Origin: Linyphia triangularis
Lineage: Eukaryota; Arthropoda; Arachnida; Araneae; Linyphiidae
NCBI GenBank assembly: GCA_963978545.1
Contig: OZ021722.1
Span: 8,895,401-8,959,400, forward strand
Length of the DNA stretch: 64,000 bases
Direction of reading: 5' to 3'
The notes under the pieces were generated by a model, which saw only the letters and a program-made list of their open reading frames with translations, did not search any database and was not told where the DNA came from. Each line of letters opens with the position of its first letter. Position 1 is the first letter of the stretch. The translations under genes were made by a program, and so were the position numbers. Of the stretch, positions 26,578 to 36,677 are shown piece by piece.

Positions 26578-27191
26578 CAGGGGCCGATCATGACAAGTTG
26601 GGGGCCCGGACACATTCGGATGCCCTTTTTTTCAAACGGGTGATTTATTGGAAATGGATTTGATGCAAAGTCAAATGAATTAACATGAAATAGAGAAAAA
26701 GTTGATAAATTAATGTTAATATTGTTTTCTAAAAGATTTTTTTAAAATTTTTTTTTATCACAAATAAACAAATTTGAAACAATCAAATTTATAAATCAAA
26801 AGAGGAAAAACTTTGTTACTCATAACATGGCATTTCACTATAACAATCTGTGTATCCGTGACGACAATATCTGCAGCATTATTCACAACTTCAGAGACGA
26901 CATTTGCTGATCTCACAATAAACTCGTCAAGACTTCGTTTCAATTCCCCCCCCCCCCTTCTATCTTTCAAAAAAGATCGTGTTTACCGCTTTTAAACGGT
27001 TTATTTGAATAAATACACTCTGGGATACTAAAGAAGGTTCAAAATCAATACGAAATGATTTTTATCTAAAAATTATTTTATACAAGTTATAAAAGATATT
27101 CACACAGCTTTTGTGAAACAAAAGTGGCTTACAGCCAATTTTGGAGCCCCCTAAAATCATGGGGCTCAAGGCCTGAGATGATCAGGCTTTG
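26578..27191 (-). mobile_element. hAT-like MITE (family F), copy 1
   Basis: Terminal repeats CAGGGGCCGATCATG (left) and, from the right, CAAAGCCTGATCATC. Perfect 8-bp target duplication gacggaag at 26570-26577 and 27192-27199. A short open frame inside (minus strand, about 26758-26970) matches a frame in copy 2, so it may be a remnant of transposase or of captured sequence. Confidence 0.85.
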
Positions 27192-27199
27192 GACGGAAG

Positions 27200-28027
27200 C
27201 TTTGGTTCATTTTACCATGCAAGAAAATCAAAATCTATAATTTTTTTTACCATTTTTGGAGTCGTATATTTTAGAAACCAAATGAGAATGAAATATTACG
27301 ATATAAATATTTTTATTTGTCTATGATCAATCCAAATATCATTTATTTATGAGGTGTTCTTATTGGGAGCTGTGCTCAACTGACTTTCTTTCCTTAAAAA
27401 TTTGCTATCTGGCCGTAACCGTGCCTCTTGAGCCAATTCCTACACAACCAATCACTGCTAATGATGAAAATTTAAAATTCAACTGTAACGAGCGTTGGAT
27501 TAATCTCTTCAACAATTTAACATTCAGTTTTAATATTTAAAAGTTCTACCTTAAATCCATAAATTGTTTAAAAAAGATTGGAATATCCATTCATATCTTA
27601 CTTTTTAGATTGAGAATTCACAAATATATGGAGAAAGATGTTGAAATGGAAGGTGACATCATTTCTTTCTGACCTCGTAGCTCAAGTGTCGGCTGACACC
27701 GGAGCCGCATGCCGATTTCCTCATGGAAATTTGCGGCTCCTCAAGTTTTGAGTGACTCAAACTAAGATTGTGGTAAAAAATGTGTGGTTTGTTTGAGTAA
27801 ACTCATTATTCCTCATGTTACATCCCTCAATTCCAACAGCTACTGCAGTCATGAATGGGGAAACTTCGGAGTGTAGACATATGGTGGAATCCCTATAAGG
27901 GCTAAAAGCAAATAATATCTGTGCGAAACGTCTTTAGTCTAAGACTTTAAAAGGATTTTTTGGGTTTTATGCAAAAATGCGCTTAAATTTTTGTTCTATG
28001 TTTGTAAAATTATTTTAGTACCATTCT

Positions 28028-28060
<33 letters not shown>

Positions 28061-28267
28061 TTACATATAGTTCAGGAAAGAGAAACACTCACCCCTCTCC
28101 CCTCATAGGAGCTCTTGTCTCCTACACTATTGGTCTCTTAAATCTGAACTGGAATCAAACAATTTCTTTAAGTGTACATGTCAAATGCGTCATTGTTGCA
28201 AAAAGTGAAATTAATCGTCGCATAATGAACATTTTAAAATAACATAAAAATGCGGAATTAGTAGTGG
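27200..28267. other. Intergenic DNA, no gene recognised
   Basis: Contains a 30-base poly-A run near 28030 and otherwise unclassified sequence. Confidence 0.5.
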
Positions 28268-28420
28268 GTTGGTTGGTTGTTTTCAGATTATCTGGCACCG
28301 TCAGCAATAAGTTGCAGCTCAAATTTCTAATGTTAATTATCAATGTTGTGCTGCAAGTTGTATTGTATATTGTAAACCTATTATTTAGAAAGTTTATGTT
28401 AAAATAATTCATAGAAGAAG

Positions 28421-28453
<33 letters not shown>

Positions 28454-28784
28454 ATTTCAAGTACTTTCCATTTCAAATACAGGGAACGTTTTAATTTTGA
28501 ATAAATTTAATCCATTAATGAAAAGGATTAATTTATTGCTTACATCATTAATCAACCAACATTAAGACATTTTGATACACTAACAATTATACTGGTTTAT
28601 AGGCAAAGGCAACTATATACACTTTTCTAAAAGAGACTAAATGGAGAGGGATATAATGCGCAGAAACATTAGTCATTAGACAAGCCAACATACATTTACA
28701 AACACCCATGCCTTACACGGGACTTGAGCCCGCAACCTCGCGGTCTAGAAGCTAGCACGCTAACCACTATACCGTTTGATCGGC
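28268..28784 (-). mobile_element. tRNA-derived SINE, copy 4, interrupted by a duplicated segment
   Basis: The SINE tail and outer body are at 28268-28307 and the rest, with the tRNA-like head, at 28648-28784. Between them lies a 342-bp segment nearly identical to 24977-25314. About six SINE bases are missing at the junction. Confidence 0.85.
28306..28647 (+). repeat. Second copy of the 24977-25314 segment
   Basis: Differs by poly-A length and a few bases. It lies inside a SINE and replaces about six SINE bases. Confidence 0.85.
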
Positions 28785-29400
28785 AAATTAGTAGTGGGAT
28801 TTCAACGAATGGCAACAGTTTGTGGCCAATCACAACGCACCTTTAAAAAATGTGCTTATTTTACTTACTTATTTTAAAAACATGGTGAATGAGACAATGA
28901 TCTGATTTGGAAGTGCGTATTTTTTTATAAATTGTACTTGTTTGAGCTTTGACATTTGTCTTAAAAATTTAATTGTCAAAATATAAGACTCGTATTTTAC
29001 AAATTTCATATCGATGTTTGCTTAGAAAGTAAAAAAATTGTGACACAATATTCCAAACACGAACAATAAACAAAAGAGCATGATTGCAGTGACCCCAGAC
29101 GGTGATTGACCTATGACGTCACATTCATAATATTTATAATGACTTCTCATGAAGACGAGCGTTATAGAAATTAGTGCCGAATGCGGATGATTGTGTAAAA
29201 TGATCAATGATAGAGGATAAATTTCATCGAAGGGAAGTGCTGAATTCTGATAAGTTTTGTGCAAAATCAAATAGAATGAACCATACTTAATCATCTGGTA
29301 TTGATTAACAATCATTTGGATACTTATATGCAGTTTAAATGACATTTTTACTTTTAATTACCCATATGTTTTACATAGAGTTATTGAAAGTATTGCAATC

Positions 29401-29435
<35 letters not shown>

Positions 29436-29454
29436 ATTTTTTTTTTAAACATTT
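28785..29454. other. Intergenic DNA with one CRE-like palindrome
   Basis: The palindrome tgacgtca lies at 29114-29121. No gene; function unknown. Confidence 0.35.
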
Positions 29455-30125
29455 TTCCACGTTTTGGAACACCCGGATTTTAAAAAAAGTAGACCGGAAA
29501 AATGTCTGTGTGCCTGGGTGTACGTGGTCAGCATAGTTCCCTCACAAATTGACCTACAATGTTCAAATTTTGTGTGCGAGCAAGTGGTGGCCATGAGACC
29601 TACTATTATGGTTTTCGTCAAAATCGCGCATGCGCATAAGGTTACTGCCATTGAAAAAATCAGGTTTTTCAATGATTTTTAAAAAACAGCTTTAACGATT
29701 TTAATCAACATTGCTTTGGCAATGACTCTTAAGGTGTTCAAAACATTCCTACCTCCAAAATTCCAGTAAAAATGCTTTAATGGCATAAAAAAATTGAAAA
29801 AAGAATGTCTTCAACACAGAGTTCTCTCTTTTTGAGCATCGCTCATTAACGATCATTTTCTCTCCTTTCCTCAGTTTTACCTATAAGGAAGGATAATATA
29901 AGAACTATCGAAAAGTACGTCGCCAAAATTCTCGTTTTGGCGGAGTTTTTTTACTTTTTATTTTTCAAAGACCCATACAAGAATTATCGCAAAAAATATC
30001 GCCAAACTTTCCATTTTCTCTAAATGAATGATGAAAGCATAAAAACGATAAATAGCACCAATCCACATCAGTTCAATAGTGTAACTGAAAGCTGTGCGAT
30101 GTTCCACACCCCTAGTTTTTGTAAT
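29455..30125 (+). repeat. Family E interspersed repeat, copy (plus)
   Basis: Near full length, from the gtctgtgtgcctgggtgt block to tgcgatgttccacacccc. Confidence 0.65.
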
Positions 30126-30734
30126 AGGGAAACGCCAGCAACAGAAGTTAGTGGAAAAATAATACCGTTGCCTCATTAATATCCGAGGCTGTAGAAATTC
30201 CAACAAGAGTTGAAAAACACGCCTTTGTAAGGCAGTATTGCTTCATAGCTTAAAAGTTACAGGCGCTTTCATAGTGTATTTGTAACAGGTCAATTAACTC
30301 ATCTAAAGAGGAACATTGTGTTAATAAAACGAGCAAGCATCAAAAGCGGCTTCCTGTTTTAGAACGCGACGATGCAACCATTATTGGGGCCAGTTTGATA
30401 ACGGTTTCCTTTCTCCTTGGGTAATGTCCTACTATAACAGGGCTCCAATCGAGATAGAATATCTTAAAACCATTTGTTGAAGGGGAGAAGGGGGGGGGGG
30501 GGAGTAGGGGGATGCCCAAAAGATGATAAGTGCATCCCCCCAGCGATACATTTTATAATTTCCTATCTTATAATAAAAATGTTAACTAGTTAGGAAGAAA
30601 AAATTTATACTTTCTAACTCTAACGTTGAACAAGGGTACGAAATTTGCTGTTATTTTAGTTAATACTTGTCAGCAACTTTTGGAGATTCCCCCACTTTCC
30701 CCCCCCCCCCCCAGTTCTACCGCTGTATTACCCA

Positions 30735-31245
30735 TACCATAACTTTCAATTACACTAAAATACTGGACATTGCATTTAAATGTGACGTGAAATACTGATA
30801 TTTACCGTTTTTATATTTTCATTTAAAAATATCCAGATTGGCTACTTTGGGCAACATTTTTTTAACATGGGGAAAAAAAAATAATCCAAAATGGCGAATT
30901 GGCGACATATCGTATTTCGCTAATTCTTACAATATCCTTTCTTGTAAGTGAAACAGAAGGGAAGCAATTCTTAGTCTTTGATGGGCGACGCTCAAGGGAA
31001 AAGAAAGAGAGGAGTGTTAAAGGTATTCGTTTGCAAACTTTTTACACCTTTGTCTCATTTCGAAGGGAACTTCGGAGGTGAGGATGTATAAAACACTTTA
31101 AGAGACATTACCCGAAGCGATTTTGATCAAAATTGTTAGAGCCGTTTTTTTTTTTTGCAATTGGTGAAAAAACATGCTTTTTTGAATGGCAGCTACCTTA
31201 TGCGCATGCGTAATTTTGACGAAAACTTTAATGACAGGTCCCATG
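30735..31245 (-). repeat. Family E interspersed repeat, copy (minus), truncated
   Basis: Runs from cataactttcaattacac to gacaggtcccatgg, where family B copy 3 begins. Confidence 0.6.
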
Positions 31246-31252
31246 GACAAAA

Positions 31253-31452
31253 TAGCAAAAGACAAAACCATATGAAGCTGCTGCATATACACTGACGCAA
31301 GGATTTCAAATATAAAATAAAATATATTGGACGTTATTTTCGAGTTTTAAATTTCTGTCATTTCATGAAGTGACAATTTTTACACCTACTCACCAAATTT
31401 CTAGGTTTTATATAAAGTAGTTTCTAAATGCACTGGGCTAGAAGATTGCAAC
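31253..31452. mobile_element. TTAA-type element (family B), partial copy 3
   Basis: Internal and one terminal block only (gacaaaacc ... cactgggctagaagatt). Truncated on the left by a family E repeat and on the right by family C copy 1, about 350 bp upstream of the receptor start. Confidence 0.6.
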
Positions 31453-31757
31453 GTGGCAATGTAAGGAAAAAAAAAATCGCGTCGTTGGTTGATGATGATG
31501 ATGGGCGGACAATTAACCAATTACAGTTCACTTTTATAGTTGAAAGGAATGCGAGAAAAGTGTAATAAGCTAGAGTAGATATTTTTTTGAACATTATTAC
31601 TAATTAAAGTCTACTATTGGCATTTCTATTGTACACAACCCAAGATTTTATTGCCAACCCTCAAAAATCCGTATTTTTTTTGTTCACCCAATGATCTGGC
31701 AACGGCTTCATTTTCCCAGCGTTAGGCAGTCTATCCAGTTATTTATCTCTATCGATG
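31453..31757 (+). mobile_element. Family C element, copy 1, abutting the receptor start
   Basis: Left terminal repeat lost, right terminal repeat gtctatccagttatttatc...atcgatg intact. It ends 27 bp before the inferred 5' UTR splice acceptor of the receptor. Confidence 0.75.
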
Positions 31758-31770
31758 CTCAATACATACC

Positions 31771-31806
31771 ACTTCTTCCTACAGCTCATGAAACCCTGAC
31801 CGGACC
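31771..31806 (+). promoter_or_regulatory. Likely 5' UTR splice acceptor and 3-codon upstream ORF
   Basis: A pyrimidine-rich acceptor (acttcttcctacag, 31771-31784) lies just before the receptor start, so the coding exon probably begins at 31785 after a 5' UTR intron. The inferred 22-nt leader holds an ATG at 31788 that codes for only Met-Lys-Pro before a stop at 31797-31799, 7 nt upstream of the main ATG. Such a short uORF could lower translation. The upstream UTR exon and promoter could not be located. Confidence 0.45.
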
Positions 31807-32282
31807 ATGTTCGCGAACAACACCACCACCTTCGGCACAGGGGACAGCCCGCTGTCCAACGACTACGAAATATCCCTGGACCACGACGACGACAACACCA
31901 CCATTCACCCACCAGCGGACAGCGGCGACAAGTACCTCTTCTACGGCTACCCAGTGGTGGTCCCTCTAGCCCTCACCATGGTCTTCATCATCGTCTTCGC
32001 CGTCGGAGGCAACATCATGGTCGTCCTCACCATCGTCCGGCATCGCGGGATGAAGACCAGGACGAACATGTTCATCGTCAATCTGGCAATCGCGGACATT
32101 CTGGTGGCCGTCCTGGACATGCCGGTGTCTCTCATCACCGTCCTGGAGGGAAGGTGGGTGTTTGGAGACGCACTGTGCAAGCTGAACGGCTTCACCATGG
32201 CGCTGTTCCTCATATGCTCCATACACACCCTCATGTATATTTCGGTACATAAGTACATATCCATCACGAGGCCGTTTTCCAG
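31807..32282 (+). CDS. Orphan class A GPCR, coding exon 1 (N-terminus to TM3/ICL2)
   Basis: First coding exon of a 481-residue seven-helix receptor of the plasma membrane; it encodes residues 1-158 plus two bases of Arg159. The start ATG has A at -3. The extracellular N-terminus (about 45 residues) is acidic and has N-glycosylation sequons at Asn4, Asn5 and Asn30; no signal peptide is seen. TM1 carries GGN with Asn69 (1.50). TM2 carries NLAIAD with Asp97 (2.50). Trp117 lies in ECL1 and Cys124 is 3.25, the usual disulfide partner. TM3 is unusual: position 3.32 is Met131 instead of the Asp that binds amines, and the DRY motif is His148-Lys149-Tyr150. The exon ends with a CAG|gtgaga donor, phase 2. 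GC content and codon use stand out sharply from the AT-rich flanks. The class A assignment is secure; the ligand is unknown. Confidence 0.95.
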
Positions 32283-33039
32283 GTGAGATTTCAATTGTTG
32301 CTATCGATTTTTGGGCAATGGACGAATGTATTTGGGTCAAAATTATGCATTACTATACTAGAAGACAGGCCTACTAAAATCCATTGAATACGATGTAGGA
32401 TGGATCCTTCCAAGTAAAAGATATAGCTCCGGGGAAATCGTATATTTAATTGCAATATTGATAACCTTAAATTTTTAATTAAATTTTTGGCCTGTTATCT
32501 CTTTAACATACATGTTCTTGGAGAAATTTTAAAAAAAATTACCATAAAATCAGGGAATTTTTTAGAAATCTGTCAGAGAATTCAAAGAACTTTTTTTTCC
32601 TGAATATTGTGGCCACCCTGTATATATATGAAATGATTGAATTGAAATTTCCCGTACTTAATTTTGTGCTTGCAAAATGTATGCGATGCTAGTGCTATCT
32701 TACAGCGTTATACCTCTTGTAGTAAACCCACTTCTGATATTGTAAAAGGTAATTAAAGCCTTTAAAGACAATTTATATTCTATAAACTCAAAGCAATCAC
32801 CTATCTTCCTCCCTTTTGCCATACATCTCAAACTAATTGTTTACATTAACTGCGAAAAAAAGTATGTAAAAATTGAAATTTTCCTTGCATAATTTTGTGC
32901 ATGTTATGCGCCATCTTAGAGTGCTACTGAGTGAGTGAGTCAGTGTTGAGCGTAGCTGTTATATAGATTTTAAATTTGTTGATTAGGACCTTATTATACA
33001 GTCACTCGATTGGCGAACGCGCGCCACCGCTTCTGCGCA

Positions 33040-33730
33040 CTGCTGTGGATCAGTATAATAAGCTCCATGGGATTAAATTTTTCGCTTAGTGTCTGAGCGC
33101 CACAAGCGACAGACGCAACCTTCTAGCAACAGCAGTGGCCCAATATAATAAGCTCCAAAGGATTGCATGTTTCGCTTAAGGTCTAAGTGCCATGCGCTAC
33201 AGACTCAACCTCTAGCCACAGCAGTGGCCCAGTATAATAAGCTCCAGAGGATTGCATGTTTCGCTTAAGGTTTAAGTGCCATAAACTACAGAGGTAACCT
33301 CTAGCAACAGCACTGGCCCAATATAATAAGCTCCATAGGATTGCATGTTTCGCTTAGGGTCTAAGTGCCATGCGCTACAGACTCAACCTCTAGCCACAGC
33401 AGTGGCCCAGTATAATAAGCTCCAGAGGATTGCATGTTTCGCTTAAGGTCTAAGTGCCATAAACTACAGACGTAACCTCTAGCAACAGCACTGGCCCAAT
33501 ATAATAAGCTCCATAGGATTGCATGTTTCGCTTAGGGTCTAAGTGCCATGCGCTACAGACTCAACCTCTAGCCACAGCAGTGGCCTAATATAATAAGCTT
33601 CATATGATTGCAAGTTTCGCTTAGGGTCTGAGCGCCACAAGCGACAGACGCAACCTCTAGCAGCAGCAGTGGCCCAATATAAGCTCCATATTATTGCATG
33701 TTTCGCTTAGGGTCTGAGCGCCACAAGCCA
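33040..33730 (+). repeat. 89-bp tandem array with 178-bp higher-order pattern
   Basis: About eight units of 88-90 bp (agtggcccaatataataagc...gtttcgctta). Two alternating types (ctagccacagcagtgg versus ctagcaacagcactgg) make a repeating dimer at 33222-33577. Confidence 0.9.
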
Positions 33731-33733
33731 TTT

Positions 33734-35128
33734 TCATCAAAGAGCTATCTTTATGCAACATAACAATAAGTAAAACAACATAGTCGCAAAATGAAATACA
33801 AAGTGTACGTGGGGGTATATGTAAAAGAATGGAGTACCATTAGTCTGCTCCATTACAGATGCATCCCTATTAAAAATCACACGACTCGAGGAATTGACTT
33901 TTAGTAAGAGATATGATCTTTCCTGTCATAAATGTTTACTTTCCACTGTATTTTCATATCTAACATGAGGATTTTTATGAGGCATAGTGTTAAATTGCTG
34001 GTCCCACCTTTAGAAATTGTTTTGAAGAGATGGAAAGTTCCCAATACACCGAATGTTTAAACAAATCGTCTCATGGAAGAGTTCCCACACATGTTTGATA
34101 AAATTTGGGTTAGAAGAGTGATCTGGCTTAAGTATAGAAGCGATGTTCGTATTTTTTAATCGTTTTTCTAATCCAATAGTGATATAAAATATGCCATAAA
34201 TATCAATAAACATGAGTTAGAAATCAATATTTCACTATTATAAACTTGCCTAGATCTAGGTAATGAAATTACAGTAAAAATAGTCGACTTTAATTATTTT
34301 TTGCGTTACTGGAAAGCTTTATAAAGCAATCTAACATATAGCAAACTAAAACCAAAACTCTTCATCATCAAATCGTTATCTGGAATTTGTATTTACCGCG
34401 TAATATCATGTTTTCACCTTTCTGCAGGTTATCTGACGTTCAATATTACTCATGAGACTGAATACATTCCTTTCAATAAAAAGTATATGATGCTTAAAAG
34501 TTTTAGCCTTTGGGTACAATTCCTAGATTGCAGTATTGAGCATCACTATAAAGTCAAAAATAATTAAAGTAGACTTTTTTACAGTAATTACGTTACCTAG
34601 ATTTAGGCAAGTTTATAATGGTGAAATATTGATTCCTAACTCAAGTTTATTGATATTTATGGTTTATTTTATAACACTGTTGCATTAGAAAAACGATTAC
34701 AAAATACGAATAACTCTTCTATACTTAAGCTAGATCACTCCTCTAACCCACACTTTATCAAACATGTGTGGGACGCTTCCATGAGACAAATTGTTTTTAA
34801 ACAGTTGATGCATTGGAAACTTTCCATCTCTTCATAACAGTTCTAAAGGTGGGATCAGCAATTTCACCACTATGCCTCATAAAAATCCTAATGCCTCATG
34901 TTAGGTATGAGAATACAGTACAAAGTAAACATTGAAAACAGGAAATATCATATCTCGTACTAAAAGTCAATTCTTTGAGTAGTGTTTTTTTTAATAGGTA
35001 TGCATCTGTAATGGAGCAGACTAATAGTACTTTATTTTTTACATATACCCCCACGTACAATTTGTATTATATTTTAACAATGTTGTTTTACTTATCGTTT
35101 TGTTGCATAAAGATTGCTCTTTAATGAG
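33734..35128. repeat. Large inverted repeat with about 570-bp arms
   Basis: Left arm 33734-34303 pairs with right arm about 34555-35128 (for example tttatgcaac / gttgcataaa at the outer edges and cctagatctaggtaat / gttacctagatttagg inside). Arms have diverged moderately; spacer about 250 bp. Confidence 0.85.
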
Positions 35129-35406
35129 AGTTTCATTCTGCTGTCTATGCTGTTCCGCTGAGAAATTATTAAGGATAAACCATTTCGTCCTAAAGTTTTG
35201 TCAACCAGTGTATATAAAAAAAGATAAAGGTTTTCATTACATTATTCAGTCCGAATAGCATTACATAGCTAATTAATGCATTGTTTGTGCAATTTACAAT
35301 TCTTCCATGTATTGAGATAATTAGAATTTAATCTCTTTATGTAAAGGGCAAAGTCCTCACTCACTGACTCATCGCTAATTCTACCACTTCCCTTATAATC
35401 ACATTA

Positions 35407-35766
35407 ATGAAATTTGGTGCAAATGTCAACAAGGACAGTTATAGAAAAAGTAATTCTGATCTCGATTAACCAACTTTAAGGGATCGAAAAGGAGTCAAAC
35501 GTTTCGAACGTGAGATATTTGAAAGTATGAAATTTGGTGCAAATGTCAACAAGGACAGTTATAGAAAAAGTAATTCTGATCTCGATTAACCAACTTTAAG
35601 GGATCGAAAAGGAGGCAAACGTTTCGAACGTGAGATATTTGAAAGTATGAAATTTGGTGCAAATGTCAACAAGGACAGTTATAGAAAAAGTAATTCTGAT
35701 CTCGATTAACCAACTTTAAGGGATTGAAAAGGAGTCAAAGGTTTCGAACGTGAGATATTTGAAAGT
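35407..35766 (+). repeat. Three exact-length 120-bp tandem repeats
   Basis: Units start at 35407, 35527 and 35647 and differ by only one to three bases. In reverse complement they match the degenerate repeat at 40440-41520. Confidence 0.95.
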
Positions 35767-36046
35767 ATGTGCAAATGTTGACTACAGCAAGCATAGAGCG
35801 ACAGACGCAACCTCTAGCAACAGCAGTGGCCCAATATAATAAGCTCCATAGGATTGCATGTTTCGAATAGGGTCTGAGCGCCACAAGCGACAGTCGCAAT
35901 CTCTAGCCTCAGCAGTGGCTTCATATGATTGTATGTTGCTTCAAGTGGCTTGTCTGAGCGTCTGAAGCTGTGGCACGCGTTTGCCACTAGAGTTACATTA
36001 TTAGAGTTACAGAGCTCTGTATAATAAGACCCTTACCTAATCCTGG

Positions 36047-36508
36047 TGTAGACATCCACGGAAATGAATTGGCTGACACTCTTGCTAAGGAGGGACTAGA
36101 ACACCCTGTCCTCTCTACTCAAGAACTCACATATCAAGAGTTATACTCAAAGAAAATAGCTCAAAATAAAGCGGCATATACCTCCATCTCACGAATGGTA
36201 TAAAGCCAAAAAGCCAGGACACTCCCTATCTCTTCCTTGTGATAGGCACACCAATACCCGTCTGTCCCGACTTGCTAGTGGTCACCTTAAAGGCCTCACA
36301 TATTCTGGGGGAAGCAAAAATTTTCCTCTTTGCCCTAAATGCCAAAAAGAACAGGCATCACCTCAGCACATTTTGGACTGCCTTGGACTGGACTGGGAGG
36401 ACATTTATAAATGTCCACAACTAGTGTCAGACTTCATTAATATCAAAGGCTTCACTGATATTGTCTGACTTCGTCAGACAAAAGGGAGATTAGAAACAAC
36501 AACAACAA
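36047..36508 (+). pseudogene. 5'-truncated non-LTR retrotransposon tail (RNase H + zinc-binding end)
   Basis: Translates at its left end to GVDIHGNELADTLAKEG, the C-terminal part of an RNase H domain as found in the I, R1 and related LINE clades. After a frameshift near 36180 it continues to a Cys/His motif (CPKCQKEQ...HILDC) typical of the end of LINE ORF2, stopping at TGA 36466-36468. The tail is (ACA)n-like (aacaacaacaa). A 10-bp target duplication, ctaatcctgg, flanks it at 36037-36046 and 36509-36518. The insertion is 5'-truncated and non-functional, and lies immediately beyond the right end of the 3-kb composite element. Confidence 0.85.
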
Positions 36509-36677
36509 CTAATCCTGGAGAAATTTAGGTTTTTGAACGTCATCGTTGATCACGGATGTAGTCAATGCATTGGCAACGAGTCCCAACAGAGGTCCCTGGT
36601 AAGAAAATATGTCAGGAAAGTTTCAAAGCCCATTGAAATATTGTAAGCGATCTACTAGTGGAAGTGATAAGTTTAGG

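Larger units (their letters stand above)
32986..36033. mobile_element. Composite 3-kb inverted-repeat element (intron 1)
   Basis: The outer ends are inverted: gaccttattatacag...ggcgaacgcgcgccac on the left and gtggcacgcgtttgcc...ctgtataataagac on the right. Inside, in order, are an 89-bp tandem array (33040-33730), a 1.4-kb inverted repeat (33734-35128), an AT-rich stretch, a 120-bp triplicate (35407-35766) and one to two further 89-bp units (35790-35960). No coding capacity. Confidence 0.6.

Noticed and set aside
29022..29345. 107-codon minus-strand frame
   Set aside because: Hydrophobic composition is explained by AT content; no family features.
31691..31969. Alternative upstream start frame before the receptor
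   Set aside because: It is out of frame with the transmembrane domains and crosses the inferred splice acceptor.
31947..32340. Minus-strand frames of 115 and 124 codons over receptor exon 1
   Set aside because: Shadows of the GC-rich exon; no family features.
33100..33730. CRISPR-like repeat array
   Set aside because: Units are directly tandem 89-bp repeats without unique spacers, in animal intronic DNA.
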